A stretch of DNA of 64,000 bases from JAIEPM01 sp964546815 (GTDB lineage Bacteria; Cyanobacteriota; Vampirovibrionia; Obscuribacterales; Obscuribacteraceae), in NCBI GenBank assembly GCA_964546815.1, contig CAZJLR010000001.1, positions 604,907 through 668,906 of the forward strand. Direction: 5' to 3'. The notes below the pieces were generated by a model that searched no databases, was not told the DNA's origin, and saw only the letters and a list, made by a program, of their open reading frames with translations. Of the stretch, positions 1 through 10,024 are shown piece by piece. The position numbers and the translations under genes were made by a program. Position 1 is the stretch's first letter. Every line of letters begins with the position of its first letter.

Positions 1-44
1 TGAAGCCATTCAAGTGCTTGGCAGCTAAGGATAGTCTCCGCAGC

Positions 45-860
45 CTATTTCTGCTCGATCAGCTTGCTCAGCCGAGCAAGAACGGCATCGGCTTCAGCCT
101 GCTTGCCGGCTTGCTGAAGCATGTACCCGTAATTGCTCAATGGATCTATCAGTTTTGGACTTGTACGGTTGCTGTGCTTTTCTATTATGGAAATAGACTT
201 TTTAAACAACGGCTCAGCGTCTTTGTACTTTTTCTCAAGCGTGTATATATTTGCTAGATAAAGCAGTGTGCGCGCATGAACAATGGGGTTTTTCTCTTTC
301 TTTCCTTCTTTAGCAAGGTGCTCTTTTACAAGTTTTTCTTCTTCAGCCAAATCAGGAATATCAGAAGAGGGAATACATTTGAGCCTGGCAACAAGAGGCT
401 TTGCAGGACCGGGCGCCGGCATATCCTCGCCCAGAATAGGCGTACAATTTTGCTTGATCATTAGCAAATAGTTGCCGTCTCCGGGGCTATTTCCAGGAGT
501 TAAACCCTCAACCATTCGCAGTGCTTCTTTACACTTGGTACAAGCTTCTTCTTTGCGTTCGAATTTCATTTCGACAACGCCAATTTTCGAAATTACCCAG
601 GCCACTTTCGGAGACTTGTCGCCAATGCCAGGGTCACTTTTGTATATAGCAAGTAGCTTATTGTAGCTATCTACCGCCTTCCTGCGTTCGCCCTTGCCTT
701 CTGCCAGCGCGGCAAGAAAGGACAATGTTGAAGCCTTTGTTTGCGGCTTCTTTGTTATTCGGCTCACCAAATCCATTTCATCTTGAGTCTGGCTAAAAAC
801 CGGCAGCGCAGAAAGTATGGTGAAAGCAAAACAAAATGATGTCAGTCTACTAAGTGTCAA
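45..860 (-). CDS. Secreted TPR-repeat protein
   Basis: About 271 aa. An N-terminal hydrophobic stretch ending in LPVFSQ looks like a Sec signal peptide with cleavage after SQ, so the mature protein should be outside the inner membrane. The rest is helical, with TPR-like units (for example around PLFKKSISIIEKHSN and DPLSNYGYMLQQAGKQAEAD near the C-terminus), i.e. a protein-interaction scaffold with no enzymatic motif. I chose the TTG start at 860 because AAGGAG lies 7 nt upstream and translation then begins directly with the signal peptide; the longer ATG reading from 950 adds 30 residues with no ribosome site. It lies downstream of gluconokinase with about 118 nt between them and may have its own promoter. 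Specific role unknown. Confidence 0.75.
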   Translation of the reverse strand: MTLSRLTSFCFAFTILSALPVFSQTQDEMDLVSRITKKPQTKASTLSFLAALAEGKGERRKAVDSYNKLLAIYKSDPGIGDKSPKVAWVISKIGVVEMKFERKEEACTKCKEALRMVEGLTPGNSPGDGNYLLMIKQNCTPILGEDMPAPGPAKPLVARLKCIPSSDIPDLAEEEKLVKEHLAKEGKKEKNPIVHARTLLYLANIYTLEKKYKDAEPLFKKSISIIEKHSNRTSPKLIDPLSNYGYMLQQAGKQAEADAVLARLSKLIEQK

Positions 861-978
861 AGTGGCTCTCCTTGGAAAGCTACATGAGAATTTCCAGCCC
901 TTTATACCAGAGTCAACGCCGCAAACACGTGAATGGGACATAATACACAAAAGATGGAAGACCTGAAAAGCAGAAGAC

Positions 979-1482
979 TTAGCGGCTGATTACAGCTTTA
1001 TTTTCAGAAATAATGTGCGAAACTATTTGTTGAACACTTTGACTAGCATCACATATGGTGGCTTCCGACGCAGTCGGTTCTTCCAGTGTTGCAAATTGAC
1101 TTGCAAGCATATTGCCTTTCATAAAATGATCTTTCCGTCTAGCCAAACGGCTCGCAAATAGCCTCTGGCTTCCTTTTAGATAGGCAAAACGAACTTGTTG
1201 CTCATCGACTTTCAGAATGTCTCTGTAGGCTTTCTTCAAACCAGAGCATGCCAAAACAACATTTTTTCCAGAGTGAATCCACCCTTCAATCGCAGAGCGC
1301 ATCGCCTGTAACCAGGGCAAACGGTCTTCATCAGTAAGGGCTTCACCGTTGCGCATCTTGTTGATATTTGCTTCGCTGTGAAAGTCATCAGCGTCAACAT
1401 ATTCAATGCGCAGCTTTCGAGCAAGCGTTTTTGCAATTGTAGATTTGCCAGAACCAGCAACACCTGTAACTACAAAAATCAT
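979..1482 (-). CDS. gntK: Gluconokinase (GntK family)
   Basis: Phosphorylates gluconate to 6-phosphogluconate with ATP, feeding the pentose phosphate or Entner-Doudoroff routes. The 167 aa match the usual 160-180 aa of the thermoresistant gluconokinase family. The Walker A loop GVAGSGKS lies at residues 7-14. The family signatures follow: DADDFH around residue 31, NINKMRNGEALTDEDRLPWL around 39-58, and VLACSGLKKAYRD in the middle. It starts only 12 nt after the RND pump stop codon, so it is probably cotranscribed with the efflux operon, an unusual partnership. No gluconate transporter or gnd gene is nearby in the window. Confidence 0.9.
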   Translation of the reverse strand: MIFVVTGVAGSGKSTIAKTLARKLRIEYVDADDFHSEANINKMRNGEALTDEDRLPWLQAMRSAIEGWIHSGKNVVLACSGLKKAYRDILKVDEQQVRFAYLKGSQRLFASRLARRKDHFMKGNMLASQFATLEEPTASEATICDASQSVQQIVSHIISENKAVISR

Positions 1483-1494
1483 AGCAAAATCTAC

Positions 1495-4400
1495 CTAACG
1501 GCGAGTGCTGGCTATTTTGTTTTGCGTCTCTTCAGTAGCTTTGTCCTGTTTTTTCGAAAACTTACTCAGCAGCCAGTTTTGGAAGTCATCGATATACGTA
1601 AACACAACAGGCACAATAACTAGAGTCAAAATAGTCGAAGTTATCAATCCGCCGATAACTGCGATAGCCATAGGAGCACGAGCCTCAGAACCTGCGCCCC
1701 ATTTCATCGCAATTGGCACCATGCCTGCAATCATCGCAATCGTGGTCATTATGATTGGACGCATACGTACAGCACCAGCAGCCTTGATCGCCTCGCTTCG
1801 AGGCAATCCGGCGCGCATCGCTTTTAAGGCATATTCGACAAGCAAAATCGCATTCTTAGTCACAAGACCCATGAGCATAACTATGCCGATTAAGCCATAC
1901 ATTCCCAATGAATTGCCGGTTACCATAAGCCCCAGCAAAGCCCCGCAAAGCGACAGGGGCAATGACACCATGATTGTAATGGGATGAAGGAATCCACCGA
2001 AGAGTAAAACCAATACAGCATAAATCAACAAAATGGCATAACCAATTGCAGTGCCGAAACCTGTAAAAACATCTCGTTGAATTTCGCTATCACCGACAGG
2101 CTGCTCTCTGATCGACTTCGGCATCTCTTTGTAGGCTTTCAATTCGTGCACTGATTTCATGGCTTCGCCCAGCGTAATGTCAGAGCTAATGCCGGCGTCA
2201 ACTGTAATTTGACGTGCTCTGTCATAACGCGAAATTTCAGCAGGACCACTGCCGAATCTGATGTCAGCAACAGAATGAAGAGGAATCAATTTGCCATCGG
2301 CACCCAGAACCTGCAGCCCGGCGAGCACCTGAATGTCTTCTCTGTAAGCAGGGTCGAGCTGAACACGAATATTGATCTGGCGGTCTTTTAAGTTGAATTT
2401 TGCCATGTTGTAATCAGTGTCGCCCAGAGTGGCAATTAAAGCTGTTCGTGCAATTGCTTGCACCGATACACCTTGCTCGGCGGCTCTGGCAAAATCGGGA
2501 GCCACAACAATTTCAGGGCGCAGGATTGCCGCGCTGGATGAGCAGTCGTAAAGCCCCTTCACGTTTCGCATTTCAGAAAGCAATTTGTCTGAATATTTGA
2601 CCAGCTCGTCGGGGTCATCCGAGGTCAACGCAATTTGCAATGGCTTACCACCACCGCCCATAGAGCGGTAAAAACCAAACTTGGCGCCGGGAATTTTAAC
2701 CAGGTCTTCGCGTATTTCGTCTTCAAACTTTTGCTGGCTGAGTTGACGTTTGTCTTTTGGTGTCAGCTCAACGAAAATAGTACCTTTATTGATCGAACCA
2801 TCATCATCATTGAAGAAAACAGAATCAACCTCAGAGCGCGAATTGAAGATTTTGGCTGAACTCTCAGCCACTTGCTTCATATCACCAACAGTGACTCCTG
2901 GCGGAAGCGAAACAGACATAATTGATTCGCATCTATCTATATTGGAAATCAGGGAGGTTGGCATCATCTTAAACATAACGAGGCTGCCGACGAATATGAC
3001 GAAAGCAACGCCTACCGAAATGCCGCGATGATCCAAAGCCCAATCAAGCGACTTCGAAAATAGTCTTGAAACCCAATCATTATGCTCTTCATGTGGCAAC
3101 TCTTTAAGCAAGTAGGCAGACATCATCGGTGTCAACATACGCGCCACGAGAAGTGAAAAGAAAACGGCTACAGCAACAGTTAGTCCAAATTGCTTGAAAA
3201 ATTGTCCGGGGATTCCACCCATAAATGCAACGGGCACAAAGACCACGATAATTGTGAGCGTCGTGGCGATTACAGCAAGCGCGATTTCGTCTGCAGCTTC
3301 GCATGAAGCATCAAAAGGCGTTTTGCCCATGCGCAAATGGCGCACAATGTTTTCAATTTCAACGATAGCATCATCAACCAATATGCCGATAACCAGCGCC
3401 AACCCTAACAGAGACATTCCATTGAGGGTGAAGCCGGCCCATTTCATGACAGCAAAAGTCGGGATGACAGAAAGAGGAATTGCCAGGCTTGAAATCAACG
3501 TAGCGCGGTTGTCGCGCACATAAACCCAAATGACGACCAGGGAAAGCAGGGCGCCAAATATAATTGAATCGAGCGAAGCAGAATAAGACTCACGAATAAA
3601 ACGACCATGCGAGCGAATTTTGACAATTTCGATATCTTTCGGCAAAGACTTTCGAATCTGCTCAATCTTTTTATCGACACCGTTTTCCACATCAACCAGG
3701 TTGCTGCCGTTGGCGCGAACAACCCAAAACGCCACCACGGGTTTACCATTGAGGTAAGCAAGGTTGCGCTCTTCAGAGCTGCCATCCACAACCTTTCCGA
3801 GTGAATCGAGACGCACAGTATTACCGTTCGGCAATGCTATTTGGGTAGCGGCGAGCTTTGCGATTGTTGGAGAGCTGCCCAGAGTGCGCACAGACTGTTC
3901 TGCACCGCCAACGGTGCCCCGCCCGCCCGGCAGATCGATGTTGAGAGAGCGAACCTGAGTGTTGACCATGTCAGCGGTAGCGCCAACAGCTTGCATGCGG
4001 ATTGGGTCTAAATTGACTCGCACCTCGCGGTCTGCGCCGCCAGATCGAGACACCTTACCGACGCCAGATACGCTTCGCAGAGCCCGCCCGATATCGTTAT
4101 CGACAAGCCAGCTTAGCTCTGTTGCAGAGCGGTCTGGAGAAGACACAGTATATGTTGCGAATGGTCCGCCGACGAAGTCGACCCGAGCCACAATTGGTTC
4201 ATCAATACCTTGAGGAAGTTGCTGCCGTATTTTAGTTACAGCATCACGAACGTCATTCACAGCGCGATCGGTACTTGTGCCGATTTCGAATTCAATATTA
4301 GTGCTCGAAGCGCCGTCACTTGCAGTAGAAGTGATATGTCGTATGTTGCTGATGCCCGAAATGGCATCTTCAACTTTTTTTGTCACCTGGGTTTCTAACT

Positions 4401-4578
4401 CTGTAGGAGAGGCACCTTTTTGAGTCACCGAAACAGACACAATAGGCACGTCTATGTTTGGGTTTTCGTCTATGCCCAACTGAAAGAAAGAAAGCAAACC
4501 AACAACAGTGAGCACTAAAAATAGTGCAGTCGTTGGAACCGCATTTCTAATTGACCAGGAGGAAAGATTCCACTGCAT
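1495..4578 (-). CDS. RND efflux pump, inner-membrane transporter (AcrB/HAE1 type)
   Basis: Proton-driven tripartite export pump subunit of the inner membrane, 1027 aa, the usual length for the hydrophobe/amphiphile RND family. The sequence begins with the typical cytoplasmic helix and TM1 (WSIRNAVPTTALFL). Two large periplasmic loops follow. The central TM block contains ALVIGILVDDAIVEIENI, which carries the paired Asp residues of the proton relay in TM4. The C-terminal TM block has GLIGIVMLMGLVTKNAILLVEY and MRPIIMTTIAMIAGMVPIA. It lies 11 nt after the adaptor gene stop, forming an operon. No TolC-like outer-membrane gene is present in the window. Substrate cannot be read from sequence. Confidence 0.95.
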   Translation of the reverse strand: MQWNLSSWSIRNAVPTTALFLVLTVVGLLSFFQLGIDENPNIDVPIVSVSVTQKGASPTELETQVTKKVEDAISGISNIRHITSTASDGASSTNIEFEIGTSTDRAVNDVRDAVTKIRQQLPQGIDEPIVARVDFVGGPFATYTVSSPDRSATELSWLVDNDIGRALRSVSGVGKVSRSGGADREVRVNLDPIRMQAVGATADMVNTQVRSLNIDLPGGRGTVGGAEQSVRTLGSSPTIAKLAATQIALPNGNTVRLDSLGKVVDGSSEERNLAYLNGKPVVAFWVVRANGSNLVDVENGVDKKIEQIRKSLPKDIEIVKIRSHGRFIRESYSASLDSIIFGALLSLVVIWVYVRDNRATLISSLAIPLSVIPTFAVMKWAGFTLNGMSLLGLALVIGILVDDAIVEIENIVRHLRMGKTPFDASCEAADEIALAVIATTLTIIVVFVPVAFMGGIPGQFFKQFGLTVAVAVFFSLLVARMLTPMMSAYLLKELPHEEHNDWVSRLFSKSLDWALDHRGISVGVAFVIFVGSLVMFKMMPTSLISNIDRCESIMSVSLPPGVTVGDMKQVAESSAKIFNSRSEVDSVFFNDDDGSINKGTIFVELTPKDKRQLSQQKFEDEIREDLVKIPGAKFGFYRSMGGGGKPLQIALTSDDPDELVKYSDKLLSEMRNVKGLYDCSSSAAILRPEIVVAPDFARAAEQGVSVQAIARTALIATLGDTDYNMAKFNLKDRQINIRVQLDPAYREDIQVLAGLQVLGADGKLIPLHSVADIRFGSGPAEISRYDRARQITVDAGISSDITLGEAMKSVHELKAYKEMPKSIREQPVGDSEIQRDVFTGFGTAIGYAILLIYAVLVLLFGGFLHPITIMVSLPLSLCGALLGLMVTGNSLGMYGLIGIVMLMGLVTKNAILLVEYALKAMRAGLPRSEAIKAAGAVRMRPIIMTTIAMIAGMVPIAMKWGAGSEARAPMAIAVIGGLITSTILTLVIVPVVFTYIDDFQNWLLSKFSKKQDKATEETQNKIASTRR

Positions 4579-4589
4579 CTAGATAAATT

Positions 4590-6047
4590 CTACCTTTTAG
4601 AGGCAGAGCCCTCCGGCACGGCGCGCACTTTGTCGCCGTCCTTCATAAATCCGGCACCAGAAATAATCACTCGCTCGCCTTCTTTAAGACCAGCAAGAAT
4701 CTCGATGTAGCCACCCGAAAGCGGCTCACCGACTTTCACTGGACGAAGGACAGCGTGATCACCCTCGAATACGAAAACAACATCTTTTTCGTTTCGGTTG
4801 AGAACAGCTTTTGACGGCACAAGCAATGCAGATTGTTTGCCGAGATTGATGTCCGCATGATAGAACAAGCCTGGCTTCAGCCAGGTGACATTTTTTGGAA
4901 GGTCTATTCTTGCCATACCAAGTCTAGTCTTTTCATCAACTGATGGACTCACTTCTCGCACTCGCCCGGTTACCGTTTGGCCACCGTCACCAGTAGAAGT
5001 CATCACGACTTCCATACCTGGCACAATTCGCGGCAAATCAATTTCTGGAACCATGGCTCGCAATTCAAATCGGTTATTACGCACCATGGTGAACATATTT
5101 TTGCCAATGCTGCTAATTTCACCAAGGTGAACATCGCGTTTTACGATTTTGCCATCTGCCGGAGCTCTGATGATTGTCTGTTCTACCTGCGCCTGAAGCT
5201 GGGCAACGCGAGCACGTGTTTCTTCCAAAGTCGCTTTTGAAATTACAATGTCTTCCTGACGCCCGCCTTTCACAGCCATGTTGAGTCTTTCACGCGCCTG
5301 ACGCAATGCATAGCGCATAGCTTCAACTTTTTTCTCGCCGGCACTTACATCTGCAATTGATGTTTTAGCGTCGGTAGATTTTGTGTCAGCATCCATTTGG
5401 CTGACTGCACCAAACTTTCTCAGTTCAGAATAGCGATGAGCATTTTCCTGAAAGTTTGCAGCGTTTGCTTTTACACGCAGCAAGTTAGCCTCTTCTTGCG
5501 CAAGGTTAGCCTCTGACTGCGACAACGCCGCACGCCAGGTGTTGAGGTCTTCCTCACGGTTTGGCTGAATCGCCTTGCGTAGCGCAGCTTCATCAGCTGC
5601 AAGATGGGCTTTTTGCTGAGCCAATTGAGCACGTAAAACAGATGAGTTAAGCGTGGCTAAAACCTGCCCTTGCTTAACCTGGTCGCCTTCCTCAACTTTA
5701 ATGCTGTCGACTTTTAATTGCGCAAGCTCAGCACCGACCGAAAGAGGGTCCCAGGCTGAGATTGAGCCGTTGACTGATAGATGTCTGTCTATCTTCTTTA
5801 TTTCGGAAACTGCGGTGCTTACAGTTAAAACAACCATGCTGTCATCTGCAGTCTTTGCTTTTGCAACTTCTTTGGGCTTTGTAAGCACGAAGGTCAACCC
5901 TGCGGCAAACAACACAATAAGTACCGCAGCCGACAAGACTAATGGATGTCCGCTTTTAAGTGTTTCAATAAAACCCGTTTTCATTGCGACGGGTCTGTCT
6001 GCTACCACAGTTGTCGGCTTTTCCTGATGACCAAAATCGCGACTCAT
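4590..6047 (-). CDS. RND efflux periplasmic adaptor (membrane fusion protein)
   Basis: 485-aa membrane fusion protein linking the RND pump to an outer-membrane channel. Residues about 34-53 form a single TM anchor (VLSAAVLIVLFAAGLTFVLT). Next come the first half of a lipoyl/barrel-sandwich domain (VEEGDQVKQGQVLATL), a long alpha-helical hairpin rich in Ala/Glu/Gln (about residues 130-275), the second lipoyl half (TIIRAPADGKIVKRDVHLGE), and beta-barrel and membrane-proximal domains ending in GLKEGERVIISGAGFMKDGD. It is the first gene of the operon adaptor, pump, gluconokinase. A GGGGGC stretch lies just upstream of the ATG. The 279-nt gap to the kinase gene must hold the operon promoter, but I could not pick one out with confidence. 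Confidence 0.92.
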   Translation of the reverse strand: MSRDFGHQEKPTTVVADRPVAMKTGFIETLKSGHPLVLSAAVLIVLFAAGLTFVLTKPKEVAKAKTADDSMVVLTVSTAVSEIKKIDRHLSVNGSISAWDPLSVGAELAQLKVDSIKVEEGDQVKQGQVLATLNSSVLRAQLAQQKAHLAADEAALRKAIQPNREEDLNTWRAALSQSEANLAQEEANLLRVKANAANFQENAHRYSELRKFGAVSQMDADTKSTDAKTSIADVSAGEKKVEAMRYALRQARERLNMAVKGGRQEDIVISKATLEETRARVAQLQAQVEQTIIRAPADGKIVKRDVHLGEISSIGKNMFTMVRNNRFELRAMVPEIDLPRIVPGMEVVMTSTGDGGQTVTGRVREVSPSVDEKTRLGMARIDLPKNVTWLKPGLFYHADINLGKQSALLVPSKAVLNRNEKDVVFVFEGDHAVLRPVKVGEPLSGGYIEILAGLKEGERVIISGAGFMKDGDKVRAVPEGSASKR

Positions 6048-6326
6048 GATGCCCCCGGAAACCAGCTGCCAAACAATATCGAGCTGAATGTAGCCCAGTC
6101 ATGTTCAGTGCAAGTTGTTAGCGCCTTCCTCCCTTTAGGTAGAACCAGAAAACGAACCCCGATTCTAAACGCGCTGAACTGCAATTATAGCTGAGATTTA
6201 GACCTGACCGCCAGCTTGTAAAGCGGGTAATCACAAAGACCTCGCCCAAAAGCTCCACCCGGATATCAAGCAATGGCAAGCCATTTAGGAACTAAGTCAA
6301 GTTTGGACTGCTTTATCAAAAACATC

Positions 6327-8267
6327 TTATTTTGAACTGGCCCCGTCTGGCGATTTCGAAACGTGTTCACCTTTCGCCATCGCAGTTTTAAGTTCTTCGA
6401 TGTAGCCATGAACTTTCTTGAGTGAACTGCCGTCAGTTTCCACGCTATACAAAGCCGCATTAACTGTAAGGTCTTCTTGAATAAGTGGAATAAATTCAGC
6501 CCCATTTTCGCCAACGATTTGGGGTAAATTAGCTATCAACTCGGCTCGGTGACCGCCGTTAACATATCTATCAGCAAGAAGCAAACGCATCGCTTCATGG
6601 CAATATTGCAAACTCTCTTTATTTCGGTGCTCAGCTTTCAGTGCTTGAGCATGCTGAATTTTGGCAAATATCTCCCACCCGACTTGCTTTGATGTTTCAG
6701 GAAATTCGTGAGCAACCGCTATTAGTTTTTCAGAGTTGGCAATCGCCTGCTCTGGCAGGTTCATTCGCAGAAGGTTTGAGCCCATATCTCTAAGACAATT
6801 CAACTTGTCCGGCGGCGGACATTTATTCAATGCTTTGTAAAAGCTATCAAGGCACTCTAACGCTTTAGCCTTCTCGCCCAGAAAAAGCAGTGAACCTATT
6901 TTTGAGAAGTACAGACGATTTATATCATCAGACTGGAGCTTTCCAACGTTTAGCGCTAAGCCCTTATTAGCAAACTCAATTGATTTTGCACACAAGTTTT
7001 TCCCCTCAGCAGTTCCAGCCACAAAGCTGGCATTGTAGTAAGCACACTCAGCAGCCGTTGAAAAATCAAAACAGAGGAAGGGATCTGTCTTCAAATGCTT
7101 GTCCTTCGAACGCTCAATCAATAGTAATCGCAGTGGCAATTCGTCGCGAAGCGCACCTTCTGAGTGAAGCTGATTTGCTTGCATCCGAATGGTTCCCAGT
7201 GACTTGTACTCCAACGAAGGATTTCCGTCCTTGTTTTTTCCCGCCATTTTGAAATTAGCAATGACAAAGAGAAGAACAATTATTCCAAAGACTACAGTTG
7301 CCACAATCGTCATCATTGACGCTGATTGTTTAGCCCGTGGCGGCATTTTCAGCCCTGGTGCTCTGTCCAGCGTGACGGCGTCCAGCGCCTTACTTAACTT
7401 CTGTGCATACTCTGCTGCGCTTTGCGGCCGACTCTGCGGATTTTTTTCTAAGCCGCTCAAAATGAGAGAGGCGAGCGATTCTGATAGATTGCTTTTCTTT
7501 AGCATGGCAGCAAGCGAAGGAGGAGCGCCCGACACACGTTGATGCATGACTTCATATGCCGAATCACCCTTAAAAGGAAGCTCAGCGCATAGTGCTTCGT
7601 ACATAACACAAGAAAGTGAATAGATGTCCGAGCGCGCATCAATCGGCTGAGAAAGGCATTGCTCAGGGCTCATATAATTTGGGCTGCCTAATACTGCTCC
7701 TGTTTTAGTGAGACTGCCTGAATCGACTGGCGTCTCGGAGTCAAGCATTTTAGCGATACCAAAATCGAGCAACTTGACACTTTCAGCACCATCGAAAGTT
7801 TTGCACAACATAATGTTGCCAGGCTTGATGTCACGATGAACAATACCAGCATGATGAGCCGCATCAAGAGCCGACAAAATCGGCAGGAAGATTTCGCGAA
7901 ATCTTCCGAAACTCAGCGCGCTCCCTTTGCTAAATTCATCGGCAAGCGAATTACCTTCGACATATTCTAAAATCAAGTAGGGCTTTTCATTCTGCAAGAC
8001 TCCATAGCCCAGTATCTTCGCGACATTCGGGTGATCGAGTAGGCTGCTGAGCCTTGCTTCATTTCGGAAACGCTTAATTGCTATTTCCGAATCTTGTGGC
8101 ATGCATGTGAGAACTTTCACAGCTACAATGCGACCAAGCAAAAGTTGTTTTGCTTTGTAAACAACGGAAGTTCCGCCACTTCCAAGAAGGGCAAGAATTT
8201 CGATTTGATCGATTGCCGGAGCATCAGGCAGTTCTGCGCCATTTGAATTTTCTGCGTAGTGATCCAC
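6327..8267 (-). CDS. Membrane-anchored Ser/Thr protein kinase with C-terminal helical repeats
   Basis: Eukaryote-type (Hanks) kinase, 646 aa. The glycine loop is GSGGTSVVYKAK from about residue 29, with the ATP-binding Lys at 51 (VAVKVL). The catalytic loop HRDIKPGN has His144 and Asp146, followed by DFGIAK and the GSPNYMSPEQC activation segment. All catalytic residues are present, so it should be active. After a linker, one TM helix (about 318-340, IVATVVFGIIVLLFVIANF) places a roughly 300-aa helical, TPR-like domain outside the membrane as a possible sensor. The start codon is GTG with a weak ribosome site. It is divergent from the TPR gene at 8476. No phosphatase gene is adjacent. Confidence 0.93.
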   Translation of the reverse strand: MDHYAENSNGAELPDAPAIDQIEILALLGSGGTSVVYKAKQLLLGRIVAVKVLTCMPQDSEIAIKRFRNEARLSSLLDHPNVAKILGYGVLQNEKPYLILEYVEGNSLADEFSKGSALSFGRFREIFLPILSALDAAHHAGIVHRDIKPGNIMLCKTFDGAESVKLLDFGIAKMLDSETPVDSGSLTKTGAVLGSPNYMSPEQCLSQPIDARSDIYSLSCVMYEALCAELPFKGDSAYEVMHQRVSGAPPSLAAMLKKSNLSESLASLILSGLEKNPQSRPQSAAEYAQKLSKALDAVTLDRAPGLKMPPRAKQSASMMTIVATVVFGIIVLLFVIANFKMAGKNKDGNPSLEYKSLGTIRMQANQLHSEGALRDELPLRLLLIERSKDKHLKTDPFLCFDFSTAAECAYYNASFVAGTAEGKNLCAKSIEFANKGLALNVGKLQSDDINRLYFSKIGSLLFLGEKAKALECLDSFYKALNKCPPPDKLNCLRDMGSNLLRMNLPEQAIANSEKLIAVAHEFPETSKQVGWEIFAKIQHAQALKAEHRNKESLQYCHEAMRLLLADRYVNGGHRAELIANLPQIVGENGAEFIPLIQEDLTVNAALYSVETDGSSLKKVHGYIEELKTAMAKGEHVSKSPDGASSK

Positions 8268-8432
8268 AAATTTGGTCCGCGAAGGATGATTTGGAGCAGG
8301 CGTTCATGATTACTCTAGTAATCTACCCTGAATTAAGATAGGCAATTAGTAAACCTCGAATCCCAGTGGAAGTAGACATTTTCCGCACCTGAATTTATGC
8401 ACAGCGAAACTATGTGATATCAAGCGGTTCCG

Positions 8433-8457
8433 GGCGGGGTAGAATATATACCTCGCC
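8433..8457 (+). promoter_or_regulatory. Stem-loop just upstream of the TPR gene
   Basis: GGCGGGGTA and TACCTCGCC pair over 9 positions (one G-U) around a 7-nt loop. The stem ends 18 nt before the chosen ATG at 8476 and just before its GGAG ribosome site, so it could modulate translation. There is no T-tract, so it is not a classical terminator. Function is inferred only. Confidence 0.3.
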
Positions 8458-8475
8458 GTCATGGAGTTTCCCAAT

Positions 8476-10005
8476 ATGCGTATAAAGTCTGTCGGGAAAG
8501 CATTGACGCTAATAATCCTTGCACCAATCTTTCAAGCGCCCGCAGAAGCGATGTATCACACTGCGGCAGTTCAGCGTTATCGTGCCTCACTTGTACAAGC
8601 TAGCAAGAAGGGCAATTTGCAGGCAGTCGCAGCATTAGATGCAGCAACCGTTGACACATTCCCCGGCAGTGAAGTTGAAAGACTTACAGCAAGCGGTCTG
8701 GGTCGATTTTCGCAAGGTGACTTTGCCAGTGCAGTAACCGACTTTACCAATGCAATTAAAGTAAACCCAAAAAGAGGTGGACTCTATTTGCAACGCGGGC
8801 TTGCTTACCTTGAAATGGAAAAGTTTGACCTTGCGCTGGCTGATTTCAATCAAGCGCACGAGTTAGACAAAGGCAACAAAGCAGCAATTCTTGTTTGCCG
8901 CGGAAGAGCCCTGGCCGGCTTGGGCAAGTACGACATGTCTATAACTGATTTAACTACAGCTATTGATGACGATCCAAAATTTGTGCTGGCTTTCATCAGC
9001 CGCGCAGATACATATTTGAGTATGGGTCAAAACGACAAAGCGCTGACAGATCTTGAGTCAGCTCTGGCTCTAGACCCCAAGCAACCAAGAGCATATTTTT
9101 TACGAGCACGTTATTACAAGCGTGTGAATAAAACCGATCTCGCCTTTCAAGATTTCAATACGGCAATCACTCTAGACAGAAGCTTTTTAGATCAAGATTA
9201 CAGCACGCTTTCGCCTGCTGACAAAGACCTGAGAGACCATTTCGCAAAGTCACTAAAGCTGGGCAAGAAAAAAGAATTGTCGGCAGAATTAATTGAACGC
9301 GGAATGGCGCTAGAGCGGAATGGCGAATATCTCGAAGCAATTCGTGAATTTACAGACGCCATTGGTGACTCGCCCGATAGTCTTGAGGCCTATAAATGGC
9401 GCGCTCAAGTTTACATGCACATGTCATCATTCGATCACGCGCTGAACGACCTCGACAAAGCAATTCAAATAAGCCCACAAGATGCTAACCTGCGTGTGCA
9501 ACGCGCAAAAGCTTATCTTGAACTTGGTCAAAGTGAGAAAGCAATTGAAGATTACAGCAAAGCGCTTGAGCTTTCCGCAAATCCGCCGGCAAGCTTGTTT
9601 GAAGCAAGAGGCCTGGTCTATTCAAGACTGGGTAAATCTAGCGAAGCAATTTTAGACTTCGGCAAATCAATTGAAATAGACCCGCAAGGTTCCACAGCAT
9701 ATGCCGACAGAGGCTTGGAATATCTGGTGCGCAAACGCTATCAAGATGCCATTGCTGACTTCAGCGACTCAATTACACGCAACCATGACTTGCCTGTAAG
9801 CTACAAATTCAGAGGGCAAAGCAAGCTCTATCTCGGCGACGTTAAAGGCGCAATTGCCGATCTGGAAAAAGCCGCTCAACTCTACAAAGACAACAATGAC
9901 CTCTACGGTTTCCGCCAGGTAGACAAAATGGTTGTTGACGTGAAGAAAAACGGCGACAAAACCGCCGCAACAATGCCGCCGAAGAAATCAGCCGGACGCA
10001 ATTAG
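8476..10005 (+). CDS. Secreted TPR-repeat protein
   Basis: About 509 aa, built of a signal peptide (RIKSVGKALTLIILAPIFQAPAEA) followed by some 10-12 TPR units with the typical W/L/G/Y/A/P pattern, for example GGLYLQRGLAYLEMEKFDLA and ASLFEARGLVYSRLGKSSEA. Two TPR blocks are separated by a more charged linker around residues 245-285. The C-terminus is Lys-rich. I chose the ATG at 8476 because GGAG lies 9 nt before it and the signal peptide then starts directly; the ATG at 8461 would add five residues and has no ribosome site. The role is probably a protein-assembly scaffold in the envelope; no partner can be named. It ends 19 nt from the convergent PPTase gene. Confidence 0.85.
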   Translation: MRIKSVGKALTLIILAPIFQAPAEAMYHTAAVQRYRASLVQASKKGNLQAVAALDAATVDTFPGSEVERLTASGLGRFSQGDFASAVTDFTNAIKVNPKRGGLYLQRGLAYLEMEKFDLALADFNQAHELDKGNKAAILVCRGRALAGLGKYDMSITDLTTAIDDDPKFVLAFISRADTYLSMGQNDKALTDLESALALDPKQPRAYFLRARYYKRVNKTDLAFQDFNTAITLDRSFLDQDYSTLSPADKDLRDHFAKSLKLGKKKELSAELIERGMALERNGEYLEAIREFTDAIGDSPDSLEAYKWRAQVYMHMSSFDHALNDLDKAIQISPQDANLRVQRAKAYLELGQSEKAIEDYSKALELSANPPASLFEARGLVYSRLGKSSEAILDFGKSIEIDPQGSTAYADRGLEYLVRKRYQDAIADFSDSITRNHDLPVSYKFRGQSKLYLGDVKGAIADLEKAAQLYKDNNDLYGFRQVDKMVVDVKKNGDKTAATMPPKKSAGRN

Positions 10006-10024
10006 TCCTTAGACTTGAGAGTAA

